DNA of 64,000 nucleotides from UBA6168 sp039819485 (lineage in GTDB: Bacteria; Bacteroidota; Bacteroidia; Chitinophagales; Saprospiraceae), in assembly GCA_039819485.1 (NCBI GenBank), contig JBCBRY010000006.1:81232-145231 (forward strand), written 5' to 3'. The position numbers and the translations under genes were made by a program. This document shows, in pieces, positions 1 through 8,231 of the stretch. Position 1 is the first letter of the stretch. Each line of letters starts with the position of its first letter. The notes under the pieces were generated by a model that did no database searches, had not been told where the DNA came from, and saw only the letters and a program-made list of their open reading frames with translations.

Positions 1-12
1 CCTACCTACCAT

Positions 13-303
13 TTATTTCTTTAAAACTTTTGGCACTTTGAAATAGGTACCGTTTTGATCAGGTGCATTCTTTAATGCATTTTGCTGCGAAACTTCATTT
101 TGGACTTCATCTTCTCTTAACTTGTTCAACTCCTCATTTATGTACACCAAAGGTTCTACTCCAGTTGTATCCAAAGCTTGTAATTTCTCTACCATGGAGA
201 GAATATTGTTCAGGTCTCCGGTCAATTTGGATCTTTCCGCGTCTGATAATTCAAGCTTCGCTAAACTTTCAAGTTTTAAAATTAAGTTTTGGTCTATGGT
301 CAT
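13..303 (-). CDS. gatC: GatC, amidotransferase subunit C
   Basis: Small subunit of the cytoplasmic GatCAB amidotransferase, which converts Glu-tRNA(Gln) and/or Asp-tRNA(Asn) to the amidated tRNA. The 96-residue product has the usual GatC length, the helical N-terminal core with LAKLELSDAE (about residues 13-22), the GVEPLVY turn and a C-terminal tail with REDEV and NGTYFKVPKVL. It supports the catalytic GatA and GatB, neither of which lies in the window. It is divergent from the kinase gene that follows, with a large foldback between them. Identification rests on motif pattern and length. Confidence 0.9.
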   Translation of the reverse strand: MTIDQNLILKLESLAKLELSDAERSKLTGDLNNILSMVEKLQALDTTGVEPLVYINEELNKLREDEVQNEVSQQNALKNAPDQNGTYFKVPKVLKK

Positions 304-349
304 AATGATTTTTTAGATGATTGGTAACGGTTCTTGGAGGAAAGGGTAT

Positions 350-437
350 TGGTTTCTGGTTTCTGGTTTTTGGTTTTTGGTTTTTGGTTCAACGAAAACG
401 ATGGATCAAAAAACCAGAAACCAAAAACCAAAAACCC
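350..437. repeat. Low-complexity intergenic foldback (GGTTTTT arms)
   Basis: The left arm (350-387) is built of GGTTTTT/GGTTTCT heptamers and the right arm (411-437) of the complementary CCAAAAA units, so the segment folds into a long hairpin. The loop contains ATGGATCAA followed by CCAGAAACC. A second copy with the same arms and the same loop core lies at 60239-60318. It sits between the divergent gatC and deoxynucleoside kinase genes. Function unknown. Confidence 0.8.
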
Positions 438-485
438 TCTCGCTTTTCCTATTTTCGTGCCTGATTGAGAAAACCAGGTTTATTC

Positions 486-1127
486 ATGACCAACGAAATA
501 AAAACTAACATCAAGCATGTCGCCATCGCCGGTAATATTGGTGCCGGTAAAACTACCTTATGTGGAAAACTCGCCAAACATTTTGGTTGGGGCACTCATT
601 TCGAAAGTGCTGACGACAACCCTTATCTCGCCGATTTTTACCTCGATATGAAGCGGTGGTCGTTCAACCTGCAAATTTATTTCCTCAATAACCGATACCA
701 ACAAGTCCTCAAAATACTACAGGGAGACCAAACGGTTATCCAAGATCGCACTATTTATGAGGATGCGTACATATTTGCCCCAAACTTACATGATATGGGC
801 TTAATGGCAACCAGGGATTTTGAAAATTATTTCAGCTTGTTCAAAACCATGTCATCTCAAATTCAGGCACCTGACCTGCTGATTTATCTGAAGGCCAGTA
901 TCCCAACTTTGGTTTCCCACATTCAATCGAGGGGGAGGGACTATGAAGGAAGCATGAGCCTGGATTACTTGAAACGGCTCAACAATCGATACGACCAATG
1001 GATCAGCAATTACAATGATGGCAAGTTACTGGTCATCAATTCTGACGATGTGGACTTTCAGAATAATCCCGAAGATTTAGGAAAAATTGTAAATCTAGTG
1101 CAAGCGGAACTACATGGCCTTTTTTAA
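486..1127 (+). CDS. Deoxynucleoside kinase
   Basis: Cytoplasmic kinase that phosphorylates deoxynucleosides (dAdo/dGuo/dCyd type) in nucleotide salvage. The Walker A loop AGNIGAGKTTL is near the N-terminus, followed by the dNK signatures FNLQIYFLNNRYQQ and VIQDRTIYEDAYIFA (the DRS/ERS-like substrate-binding region). The lid region has SRGRDYEG. I use the ATG at 486, giving 213 residues. An in-frame TTG at 465 would add seven residues but starts close to the upstream foldback. The exact base specificity cannot be read from the sequence. Confidence 0.88.
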   Translation: MTNEIKTNIKHVAIAGNIGAGKTTLCGKLAKHFGWGTHFESADDNPYLADFYLDMKRWSFNLQIYFLNNRYQQVLKILQGDQTVIQDRTIYEDAYIFAPNLHDMGLMATRDFENYFSLFKTMSSQIQAPDLLIYLKASIPTLVSHIQSRGRDYEGSMSLDYLKRLNNRYDQWISNYNDGKLLVINSDDVDFQNNPEDLGKIVNLVQAELHGLF

Positions 1128-1136
1128 TAAAAGGAT

Positions 1137-1385
1137 TTAGGCTCTCGGCACGTCCTCATTTTTGTCAAATAATTCCTTGATGAAATCTGGAACGACCTCC
1201 TCGACAAATGATTGATCACTGGAGATAGCAGCGAAGATGGCCAGATGAAAGAGAACAGAGACAGCAATGGCCAAATATCTTCTACGACGGGCTGCCCTTG
1301 CAAATTTTTGCTGTTGATACATGGTCTGAGCTTTTGGTTTAAAAACTAACGCCGGCGACGTATGCATATTATCAGAATAATCCAT
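1137..1385 (-). CDS. Small single-pass membrane protein, unknown
   Basis: An 82-residue protein I do not recognise. It has a soluble N-terminus ending in a basic patch (ARAARRRRY, residues 30-38), one hydrophobic helix (about 39-55, YLAIAVSVLFHLAIFAAI) and an acidic C-terminal tail. The basic-before-helix order predicts N-in, C-out topology, like a TonB-type membrane anchor without the rest of the protein. It converges on the deoxynucleoside kinase (stop codons 9 bases apart) and is divergent from the DinB-like gene. Function unknown; expression not proven. Confidence 0.6.
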   Translation of the reverse strand: MDYSDNMHTSPALVFKPKAQTMYQQQKFARAARRRRYLAIAVSVLFHLAIFAAISSDQSFVEEVVPDFIKELFDKNEDVPRA

Positions 1386-1432
1386 TTAAGATAAGTTTAT
1401 CTATTCTTAATCAATTGTAAATAGCACTCACC

Positions 1433-1924
1433 ATGACCCAAATCGATCAATTCATAAGTGAATTCAAAGCATTTTATGACAAAAAACCCTGGTACGGTAG
1501 CAGTTTCAAAAAAATAGTGGACGACATTACTCCCAAAGAAGCACTCGCCGTTCCAGGTAATGGTCATTCTATTGCCAGGCTATTGTGCCATATGAATAAA
1601 TGGAGGCGTTTTTTAGCCATTCGACTACAGGGTGATACTCAATTCCAAGTCAGTGACGATGATCTGGATAACTGGCCAGCTTTGAACACGATCACGGTTG
1701 AAACATGGGAAAACGCCAAATCAGAATTTGGCGAACTGCAACAAATTATCGTTGATGAATTGAGCAAAAGGGAGGACTCCTTTTTGGAAACACCTTTCTC
1801 TCCCAGGAATGAAAAATACATTTATCGCTATTTGATTTCAGGGGTCATTCAACATGATATCTATCATTTAGGTCAAATTTCCCTCCTCAAACAACTCCTG
1901 CGATCCGCCAACCCAAACAACTGA
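1433..1924 (+). CDS. DinB-like (DfsB/YfiT fold) protein
   Basis: A 163-residue four-helix-bundle protein of the DinB/YfiT superfamily, a family of putative metal-dependent, thiol-linked enzymes. The expected metal-binding histidines are present: one in HSIARLLCHMNKW in the first half and a C-terminal pair in QHDIYHLGQI. The superfamily also supplies the N-terminal domain of EgtB (this window, 40087), but this protein has no sulfatase-modifying-factor domain. The substrate is unknown. Confidence 0.82.
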   Translation: MTQIDQFISEFKAFYDKKPWYGSSFKKIVDDITPKEALAVPGNGHSIARLLCHMNKWRRFLAIRLQGDTQFQVSDDDLDNWPALNTITVETWENAKSEFGELQQIIVDELSKREDSFLETPFSPRNEKYIYRYLISGVIQHDIYHLGQISLLKQLLRSANPNN

Positions 1925-1966
1925 TATCCAGCATTTTACAACCAAATGTTACTAAAATATTAAGCA

Positions 1967-2308
1967 ATGAATATCGAGCAAATTCGGGAAATATGCCTTT
2001 CATTCCCTAACGTTACAGAAGATATAAAATGGGAGAAAGATCTTTGTTTTTGCATCGGTGACAAAATGTTTGCTGTTACGGGTTTGGCGGATGGACACAG
2101 CAGTGCCACCTTCAAAGTCTCGGCGGAGGAGTATGAATTGCTGATAGAGCGGGATGGTATCACACCTGCTCCTTACCTGGCCCGCCACAAATGGGTACTG
2201 GCAGAATTCTCTGCTTTGACCAAGAATGAATGGAATGCGTTTTTGGTTCAATCATATCAACTGGTCAAAGCTAAGTTACCGGCTCGCATTCGCAAAAAAT
2301 TGAGTTGA
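1967..2308 (+). CDS. MmcQ/YjbR family protein
   Basis: A 113-residue protein of the MmcQ/YjbR family, small cytoplasmic proteins with a CyaY-like/double-wing DNA-binding fold whose biochemical role is unclear. Family marks seen are the N-terminal IEQIREICLSFPNVTED segment, the KMFAV(T)GL strand and the C-terminal HKWVLAEF...LVQSYQLVKAKLP region. It lies 42 bases after the DinB-like gene and 40 bases before the amylase gene on the same strand, so co-transcription is possible. Confidence 0.85.
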   Translation: MNIEQIREICLSFPNVTEDIKWEKDLCFCIGDKMFAVTGLADGHSSATFKVSAEEYELLIERDGITPAPYLARHKWVLAEFSALTKNEWNAFLVQSYQLVKAKLPARIRKKLS

Positions 2309-2348
2309 CCTCCCTTTCAAAACACTTACTAATCAAACTATCCGAACA

Positions 2349-4010
2349 ATGCGACCAGCCATTCTTTGCCTTCTTTGTATTATTTTCTTGTGCAACTGTA
2401 ATCAACAAATTCAGGAAGCCGCCAAAACAAAAGCTCCATTCGTGTGGGAAAACGCGAATATTTATTTTTTGCTCACCGATCGGTTTTACAATGGCGACTC
2501 CTCCAATGATCTCAACTTCGAACGGTCAGATTCCACCGCCGTATTACGAGGAATGATGGGTGGCGATATCAAAGGAATTACCCAAAAAATCAAGGAAGGT
2601 TATTTTACTGATTTGGGAGTCAATGCCATTTGGTTTACCCCGGTTGTGGAACAGAACCACGGATTAGTGGATGAAGGCACCGGCGCCACGTACCCTTACC
2701 ATGGTTATTGGGCACAGGACTGGACTGCCCTTGATCCGAATTTTGGAACGGAAGATGATTTGGCGGAATTGGTGGAAACGGCCCACCAGAATGACATTAG
2801 AATCTTGATTGACGTTGTGATCAACCATACTGGTCCGGTCACCGATAAAGATCCTGTGTGGCCAATTGAGTGGGTGCGGACCGAGCCCCATTGTGAATAT
2901 ACCAATTATGAAAACACCGTCAGTTGTACGCTGGTGAAAAATTTACCGGATGTAAAAACTGAAAGTGATGAAACTGTAGAATTGCCAGCATCATTGAAGG
3001 CAAAATGGGAAAGCGAAGGACGCCTGGAACAAGAAATAGCCGAGTTGGATGATTTTTTCCAAAAAACAGGCCGCCCACGCGCTCCACGTTTTTACATTAT
3101 GAAATGGCTGATCGATTTTATTAAAAAGTATGGAGTAGACGGTTTTAGGGTAGACACGGCCAAGCATACCGAAGAGACGGTCTGGAAGGAACTAAAAGAG
3201 GAGGCTGACAAGGCATTTGCAGCATGGAAAATGGCAAATCCAGAAAAAGTGTTGGACGATAATGATTTCTATATGGTCGGCGAAGTCTACAACTACAACA
3301 TCGGTACGGGCCCTCTTTTTGATATGGGAGACCAGAAGGTAAATTTCTTTGAAAACGGCCTGACCAGTTTAATCAATTTTGGTTTTAAAGAACATGGCAA
3401 TTATGTTTATGATTCAATTTTCACCAATTATTCCAAGTCACTGAACGGCCCTTTGAAAGGGAAGAGTGTTGTCAATTACATCAGCTCTCACGATGATAGC
3501 TCCCCATTTGACAAGGAACGGCAAAAACCCTTCGAGTCCGCCACTAAACTTCTGCTTTGTCCAGGGGCAACCCAAATCTATTATGGCGATGAAACAGCCC
3601 GCCCGCTCATCCACGAAGGTGCCAATGGAGATGCCAACCTCCGTACTTTCATGAACTGGGATGAATTGGAAAACAATGCAGCTAAGGGTGAATATACTGT
3701 TCAGGAAGTCCTGCAACATTGGCAAAAACTGGGAAAATTCAGGAACTCCCATCCTTCCGTAGGAGCCGGCACTCATCAAGTGATTTCTGAAAATCCTTAT
3801 TATTTCACAAGAACCTATCAAAAAGGCGAATTCAATGATAAAATTGTCGTCGGCCTTGATTTACCTTCCGGACAAAAAAAGGTTCCCGTTTCGGATCTTT
3901 TTGAAGATGGTGAACGACTTACAGATCATTATTCAGGCATAGAAGTGGAAGTGGATGGAGGGGAAATTCTCATAGACACGCCATTTTCTTTGGTATTGCT
4001 CGGTAAATAA
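2349..4010 (+). CDS. GH13 alpha-amylase family lipoprotein
   Basis: Glycoside hydrolase acting on alpha-glucans or maltodextrins, probably anchored in the envelope. The first 17 residues form a lipoprotein signal ending in an atypical lipobox (LCNC). The GH13 barrel starts at about residue 36 (YFLLTDRFYNGD). Conserved region I is DVVINHTG. The nucleophile is Asp269 (GFRVDTAKH), the acid/base Glu312 (MVGEVYN) and the third carboxylate Asp382 (SSHDDSS). A short C-terminal beta domain ends the 553-residue protein. No SusC/SusD pair is in the window, so it is not part of a visible polysaccharide-utilisation locus. Substrate specificity is inferred only at family level. Confidence 0.9.
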   Translation: MRPAILCLLCIIFLCNCNQQIQEAAKTKAPFVWENANIYFLLTDRFYNGDSSNDLNFERSDSTAVLRGMMGGDIKGITQKIKEGYFTDLGVNAIWFTPVVEQNHGLVDEGTGATYPYHGYWAQDWTALDPNFGTEDDLAELVETAHQNDIRILIDVVINHTGPVTDKDPVWPIEWVRTEPHCEYTNYENTVSCTLVKNLPDVKTESDETVELPASLKAKWESEGRLEQEIAELDDFFQKTGRPRAPRFYIMKWLIDFIKKYGVDGFRVDTAKHTEETVWKELKEEADKAFAAWKMANPEKVLDDNDFYMVGEVYNYNIGTGPLFDMGDQKVNFFENGLTSLINFGFKEHGNYVYDSIFTNYSKSLNGPLKGKSVVNYISSHDDSSPFDKERQKPFESATKLLLCPGATQIYYGDETARPLIHEGANGDANLRTFMNWDELENNAAKGEYTVQEVLQHWQKLGKFRNSHPSVGAGTHQVISENPYYFTRTYQKGEFNDKIVVGLDLPSGQKKVPVSDLFEDGERLTDHYSGIEVEVDGGEILIDTPFSLVLLGK

Positions 4011-4048
4011 TTGTTAGGTCGAAATTTTTAAGGTTAGCTTGCTTTCAT

Positions 4049-4056
4049 TAGGTTTG
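4049..4056 (+). promoter_or_regulatory. Candidate -7 element (TAGGTTTG)
   Basis: Matches the Bacteroidota TAnnTTTG -7 consensus 28 bases upstream of the lipoprotein gene at 4085. No convincing -33 TTG at the usual spacing, so support is weak. Confidence 0.35.
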
Positions 4057-4084
4057 CATTCACTACCAACATCAAAGATGTAAA

Positions 4085-4840
4085 ATGAATTTTCGACCTC
4101 CCCTATTTCTATTTTGTTTATCTTTTGTTTTATTCATGTGCCAATCACCTGAGCCTGAGGTGATCGGCAATCCACCTTCACCAGGATTTAACCTTTCTGA
4201 TTCCGATGAAAAAGCCATGCTCATCGCTGATGAAGTAATGGTCGCTCAGGGTGGACGGCAAAATTGGGATGATGCCCGTTACTTCACCTGGGTATTTTTT
4301 GGCTCCCGCAAACATTTCTGGGATAAGAAGACAGGAAACATTCGTATCGAGTCTTTGAAAGACAGTTCCATTTATTTGTTGAATTTAAACAGCATGGAAG
4401 GCAAGGCTAAAATCAGGGACACTGTCTATGTAAATGAGGAGGCGGCGGAATTTTTACAAAATGCAAAAAAATACTGGATAAATGATATGTATTGGTTGTT
4501 TATGCCATTTAAATTGAAAGATTCGGGTGTAACGCTAAAATACAATGGAGAGGCAACAACCAAAAGAGGGGCACAAGCAGATGTTCTTCAATTGACGTTT
4601 AACGAGGTCGGTGTTACCCCTGAAAACAAATACCTGGTCTATGTCGATAAGAATACTCGGTTGGTCAGCCAATGGGACTTTTATAGAGATGCTGCACAAG
4701 ATACCGCCAGGTTTCAGCTGCCATGGGAAGGCTACCGATCATATGGCAATATTAAACTGGCCAGCTCCCGAGATCCTTATAAATTAGAAGATATTGACGT
4801 TCCGAAAACAATGGACGAGGTTATATTCACTGAGTTTTAA
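4085..4840 (+). CDS. Hypothetical lipoprotein, LolA-like fold suspected
   Basis: A 251-residue protein with a lipoprotein signal peptide (lipobox LFMC at about residues 16-19). The body, with DARYFTWVFFGSRKHFWDK, YWINDMYWLFMPF and YLVYVDKNTRLVSQWDFY, resembles the beta-strand layout of outer-membrane-lipoprotein-sorting (LolA-like) or related lipid-binding proteins. That is an impression from strand pattern, not a firm match. It follows the amylase by 74 bases on the same strand but has its own candidate promoter. Downstream lies a 186-base palindrome. Confidence 0.7.
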   Translation: MNFRPPLFLFCLSFVLFMCQSPEPEVIGNPPSPGFNLSDSDEKAMLIADEVMVAQGGRQNWDDARYFTWVFFGSRKHFWDKKTGNIRIESLKDSSIYLLNLNSMEGKAKIRDTVYVNEEAAEFLQNAKKYWINDMYWLFMPFKLKDSGVTLKYNGEATTKRGAQADVLQLTFNEVGVTPENKYLVYVDKNTRLVSQWDFYRDAAQDTARFQLPWEGYRSYGNIKLASSRDPYKLEDIDVPKTMDEVIFTEF

Positions 4841-4844
4841 ACTA

Positions 4845-5030
4845 AGAAGTTGTTTGAAAATTCCTGTTGAGTTGAAAATGTTAGGATTTTGACGAGAGCT
4901 GGTTGATATTTTAGAAGGGATAGCAGCGCTCCCGAAGTGAATTCGGGACAAGTTATCGCTGAAAAAATATCAACCAGCTCTCGTCAAAAGACAGGATTTG
5001 CAGCCAACAAGGAGTTTTCAAACAACTTCT
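4845..5030. repeat. 186-bp imperfect palindrome
   Basis: Outer arms AGAAGTTGTTTGAAAA / TTTTCAAACAACTTCT pair at the ends. A perfect 26-base inner pairing is built around GACGAGAGCTGGTTGATA, and a small CCCGAA-GTGAA-TTCGGG hairpin sits at the tip. Left arm and right arm run through the whole intergenic interval between the lipoprotein gene and the TPR/PD40 gene. No ORF is inside. It could be a MITE-like element or a large processed RNA hairpin. Confidence 0.8.
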
Positions 5031-5095
5031 AAATATAGTTTTTAGAATTATTTCTTTACGATTCATTGTCAGACGCACATTCAGCAGTCTAAAAC

Positions 5096-6424
5096 ATGAT
5101 GCACTATAGGTTAATATTTTTCCCCCTTCTCTTAGCAGGCATAATGAGTATGCTGCCCGCCGTGTTGTTTGCCCAATCCAAACAAGCAGAAAAAAAAGCA
5201 GACAAATCGTTCAAAATAAATGACTTTCGATCGGCTTACGAACATTATAAAACCTCCATCGAACAAGGTGGTGATGATATTGGGCTCTATTACAAATATG
5301 CCGAATCGGCCCGTCAGGTGAACGACTTTAATACTGCGGAAAAATTTTATACAAAAATTTTGGAGACTCAAGGTAACGAGCAATACACATTGACTCGTTT
5401 CTGGCTGGCCCATGTAAAAAAAAGCCTTGCCAGATATGACGAAGCAATTGAGCTATTTGAATATTTTGCACTAATGGGTTATGACGAATACTATACTCAT
5501 TGGGCGGCTAACGAAATTCAGGTTTGCAAATGGGCAAAGGAACAGCCATATGACCAACCTGATATGCAAATTGATTTACTGGATGAAAAGATCAATAGTT
5601 ATTACTCTGATTTGGCGGCTTTCGAGATGGGCAATCATTTATACTATTCCACTTTCAAATATGTACTCAAAGACGACAAACGGATGCCCAAAAGGCACCA
5701 GTTAAAAATGATGTACTCAAAAAACCTGGAAAGAGGCAGGCAGGTACCAAACGAGTTTACGGAATCAGGTTTGCACATCGGTCACACAGCCTTTAGTTTA
5801 GATTGGCAACGAATGTATTTTACCGTTTGTGAATATATCAGTGCAGAGAAGTTACAATGCAAGATCTATTACCGTGACCAGGACAGGAACGGTGATTGGT
5901 TGAAAGAAGCCCAAATCCTGTCACCTGCCATAAATATGGATGGATTTTCCTCGACACATCCTTGCATCGCACTGGATCCTGTCACCCAAAAAGAAATACT
6001 TTTTTATTCTTCTGACCGTCCGGGAGGTACCGGGAAAATGGACATTTGGTTTGTTGAAATCAACGAGAATAAATTCACAGCACCTCAAAACCTCTGGCAG
6101 ATCAATACACCGGAAGACGAAGTAACCCCATCATTTCACAATCAGACCAATACCCTCTCATTTAGCTCAAACGGCTATAAAGGATTTGGCGGAATGGACA
6201 TTTTTACCACCTTGAAACTTCCTGACGGCAACTGGGACATGGTCAGTAATATGGGACGGCCGATCAATAGTGGGTACGACGATCTGTTTTACTCTAAAAA
6301 TACACCTGGGAACCGAGCCTACTTCTCATCTAACCGACCCGGGTCGAAGCACCATCGCAGCATGAACGAAGGATGTTGCCACGACATTTACCGCATTTAT
6401 TACAAAGGAATTGTGGATAAATAG
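5096..6424 (+). CDS. Secreted TPR plus PD40 beta-propeller protein
   Basis: A 442-residue exported protein. Residues 1-26 form a signal peptide (cleavage near VLFAQS). Residues about 33-135 are TPR-like helical repeats (FRSAYEHYKTSIEQG, FNTAEKFYTKILE, YDEAIELFEYFA). Residues about 220-440 hold PD40/WD40-like blades (ILFYSSDRPGGTGKMDIWF, LSFSSNGYKGFGGMDIFT, AYFSSNRPGS). This is the N-terminal arrangement of PorE/OmpA-type T9SS-associated periplasmic proteins, but the C-terminal OmpA peptidoglycan-binding domain is absent and the protein ends after the last blade. A scaffold role in the envelope is likely; a link to T9SS is inference. Confidence 0.78.
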   Translation: MMHYRLIFFPLLLAGIMSMLPAVLFAQSKQAEKKADKSFKINDFRSAYEHYKTSIEQGGDDIGLYYKYAESARQVNDFNTAEKFYTKILETQGNEQYTLTRFWLAHVKKSLARYDEAIELFEYFALMGYDEYYTHWAANEIQVCKWAKEQPYDQPDMQIDLLDEKINSYYSDLAAFEMGNHLYYSTFKYVLKDDKRMPKRHQLKMMYSKNLERGRQVPNEFTESGLHIGHTAFSLDWQRMYFTVCEYISAEKLQCKIYYRDQDRNGDWLKEAQILSPAINMDGFSSTHPCIALDPVTQKEILFYSSDRPGGTGKMDIWFVEINENKFTAPQNLWQINTPEDEVTPSFHNQTNTLSFSSNGYKGFGGMDIFTTLKLPDGNWDMVSNMGRPINSGYDDLFYSKNTPGNRAYFSSNRPGSKHHRSMNEGCCHDIYRIYYKGIVDK

Positions 6425-6494
6425 GAAGGAAAAAACTGGGTGAACAAACGGAGAAGTTCACTGCCCCGTTTATCCACCAAAGCTTATAAGCAGA

Positions 6495-6917
6495 TCAACT
6501 GAAGATTTCAGTTCCTCCAAAATGGAACGCTCCTTCAATCATCGCATTTTCATCGGAGTCGGAGCCATGTACTGCATTTTCACCAATACTTTTGGCATAC
6601 TTAGCACGGATTGTACCCGGCGCAGCATCAGCTGGGTTGGTAGCGCCGATCAATGTTCTAAAGTCATCAACGGCATTATCTTTCTCAAGGATGGCCGCTA
6701 CAATTGGGCCTGAGGACATGAAGTCAACCAATTCTCCATAAAATGGACGTGCTGCGTGTACTGCATAAAATTCACCAGCTTTGCTTCGCGTCAGCTGGGT
6801 CAGTTTCATCGCTACAATTTTGAAACCTGCAGCACTGATATCATTCAGGATCGCACCGATATGGCCATTGCGGACAGCACCTGGCTTTATCATGGTAAGA
6901 GTTCTGTTTCCGGACAT
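6495..6917 (-). CDS. ndk: Nucleoside diphosphate kinase
   Basis: Cytoplasmic enzyme that transfers the gamma phosphate from ATP to other nucleoside diphosphates through a phosphohistidine. The 140-residue protein has the standard length, the start TLTMIKPGAV, the RPFYGELVDFM and GPIVAAILEK motifs, and the active-site histidine in NAVHGSDS. The 5' leader carries a foldback (6930-7063) and a candidate promoter at 7079-7086, so the leader RNA may be strongly structured. Confidence 0.97.
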   Translation of the reverse strand: MSGNRTLTMIKPGAVRNGHIGAILNDISAAGFKIVAMKLTQLTRSKAGEFYAVHAARPFYGELVDFMSSGPIVAAILEKDNAVDDFRTLIGATNPADAAPGTIRAKYAKSIGENAVHGSDSDENAMIEGAFHFGGTEIFS

Positions 6918-6929
6918 GGATAATTATTG

Positions 6930-7063
6930 TTTTGAGTTATTGAGTTTTGAGTTATTGAGTTTTGGAGCATTGATTTATTGAATGCATAGTCAAATAGATT
7001 TTTATTGAAATGGGTTATTTGACGTAAAAACTCAACAACTCAAAACGCAAAACGCAATAACTC
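6930..7063. repeat. Foldback in ndk leader (TGAGTTAT arms)
   Basis: The left arm (6930-6963) repeats TGAGTTAT/TGAGTTTT units; the right arm (7026-7063) is the complementary series AACTCAACAACTCAAAACGC with imperfections. Same architecture as other low-complexity foldbacks here but with a different unit sequence. Confidence 0.65.
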
Positions 7064-7078
7064 TTTTTAAAACGGGCG

Positions 7079-7086
7079 CAAAAGTA
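7079..7086 (-). promoter_or_regulatory. Candidate ndk -7 element
   Basis: The reverse complement reads TACTTTTG, a TAnnTTTG match, about 160 bases upstream of ndk. It would place the foldback in the ndk 5' leader. Confidence 0.4.
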
Positions 7087-7120
7087 AACATTCAAAGGTT
7101 TTCCTTTCAAACTCATGTAT

Positions 7121-7128
7121 TAATTTTG
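7121..7128 (+). promoter_or_regulatory. Candidate nrnA -7 element
   Basis: TAATTTTG fits the TAnnTTTG consensus 50 bases before the DHH phosphoesterase start and is divergent from the ndk candidate. Confidence 0.4.
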
Positions 7129-7178
7129 GAATAAATGTATTTTTTGGGAACTTCGCCGCCCTGTTTCGGAACATTGAT

Positions 7179-8192
7179 ATGGAAAATTTACAAGAGTTAA
7201 AATCACTGCTTTCAATTCCGAAAGAAATCGTACTCACTTCACACCGAAACCCTGACGGCGACGCCATCGGTTCTACTTTGGGACTGAGGCATTATCTGGA
7301 ACAATTGGGGCACACTGTGAAGGTGGCGGTGCCTTCTGAATTTCCGGCTTTCCTTGACTGGATGCCTGGCGCAGATGAAGTCCTCATTTATGACATCACG
7401 CAAGAGGAGGTCAAGAATACACTGGAGAAAGCAGATATCATTTTCTGTCTTGACTTCAATTCTCTCGACAGAATCGACAAGATGGGTGAAATCATCGCCC
7501 CGCTCACCTGCCCTAAAGTATTGATCGATCATCACCTGTTCCCCGATCCTTTTGCCGAATTTACCCTGCACGATACCGCTGCCAGTAGTACCAGCGAACT
7601 CGTCCATGACTTTATCCGTTTAATGGGTGACCTCGACAAAATGAATATTGAAATTGCGGAATCATTGTTCACTGGTATTTTGACGGACACAGGTTCATTT
7701 AAATATGCCACTTCGCCGAAAGTTTTCAGAATGGTAGGGGATTTGCTTGAAATGGGCGTGAACGATGCAAAAATCCAAGACCGTGTTTTTAATAGCCTGA
7801 ACGAGAAGCATTTACGTTTGATGGGCCACGTTTTACACAACCGCATGGAAGTTTTGCATGAGTTCAGGACAGCCATTATCTGTCTGACCAAAAGTGATTA
7901 TGAAAGATTCAACATTCAGCGAGGAGACACCGAGGGCTTGGTCAATCAATTATTACAAATGAAAGACGTGATCATGGCAGTCTTTATTCATGAACAACCT
8001 ACGATCACCAAAATATCCCTCCGTTCGAAAGGTGACTTTTCCGTGCAGGAAATCGCCCGCAAACACTTTAAGGGGGGTGGCCATAAAAATGCATCTGGTG
8101 GCTATTCTTACATAGGTTTACGACCTACCGTCAGAAAATTCAAATCCATTTTACCTGAACACAAAGAAGATTTGTTGAATGCAAAAGTGTGA
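7179..8192 (+). CDS. nrnA: DHH phosphoesterase, NrnA-like oligoribonuclease/pAp phosphatase
   Basis: A 337-residue DHH/DHHA1 protein that, by family, degrades nano-RNA and dephosphorylates 3'-phosphoadenosine 5'-phosphate. DHH motifs in order: SHRNPDGDAIGS (residues 21-32), CLDFNSLDRID, LIDHH and TGILTDTGSF. The C-terminal DHHA1 domain has the RNA-binding GGGHKNASGGY. These residues bind two Mn ions. Length and domain order match the NrnA family. A lipoprotein FKBP follows 39 bases later on the same strand. Confidence 0.9.
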   Translation: MENLQELKSLLSIPKEIVLTSHRNPDGDAIGSTLGLRHYLEQLGHTVKVAVPSEFPAFLDWMPGADEVLIYDITQEEVKNTLEKADIIFCLDFNSLDRIDKMGEIIAPLTCPKVLIDHHLFPDPFAEFTLHDTAASSTSELVHDFIRLMGDLDKMNIEIAESLFTGILTDTGSFKYATSPKVFRMVGDLLEMGVNDAKIQDRVFNSLNEKHLRLMGHVLHNRMEVLHEFRTAIICLTKSDYERFNIQRGDTEGLVNQLLQMKDVIMAVFIHEQPTITKISLRSKGDFSVQEIARKHFKGGGHKNASGGYSYIGLRPTVRKFKSILPEHKEDLLNAKV

Positions 8193-8231
8193 ATTGGTTC
8201 AACTAATTTTCTAAGTTCTAACAAACTTAAT

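Noticed and set aside
465..485. TTG start for the deoxynucleoside kinase
   Set aside because: The ATG at 486 gives the usual protein length; the extra seven residues add nothing conserved.
1639..1821. Antisense frames over the small metabolic genes
   Set aside because: No domain content; each mirrors a well-supported gene on the other strand.
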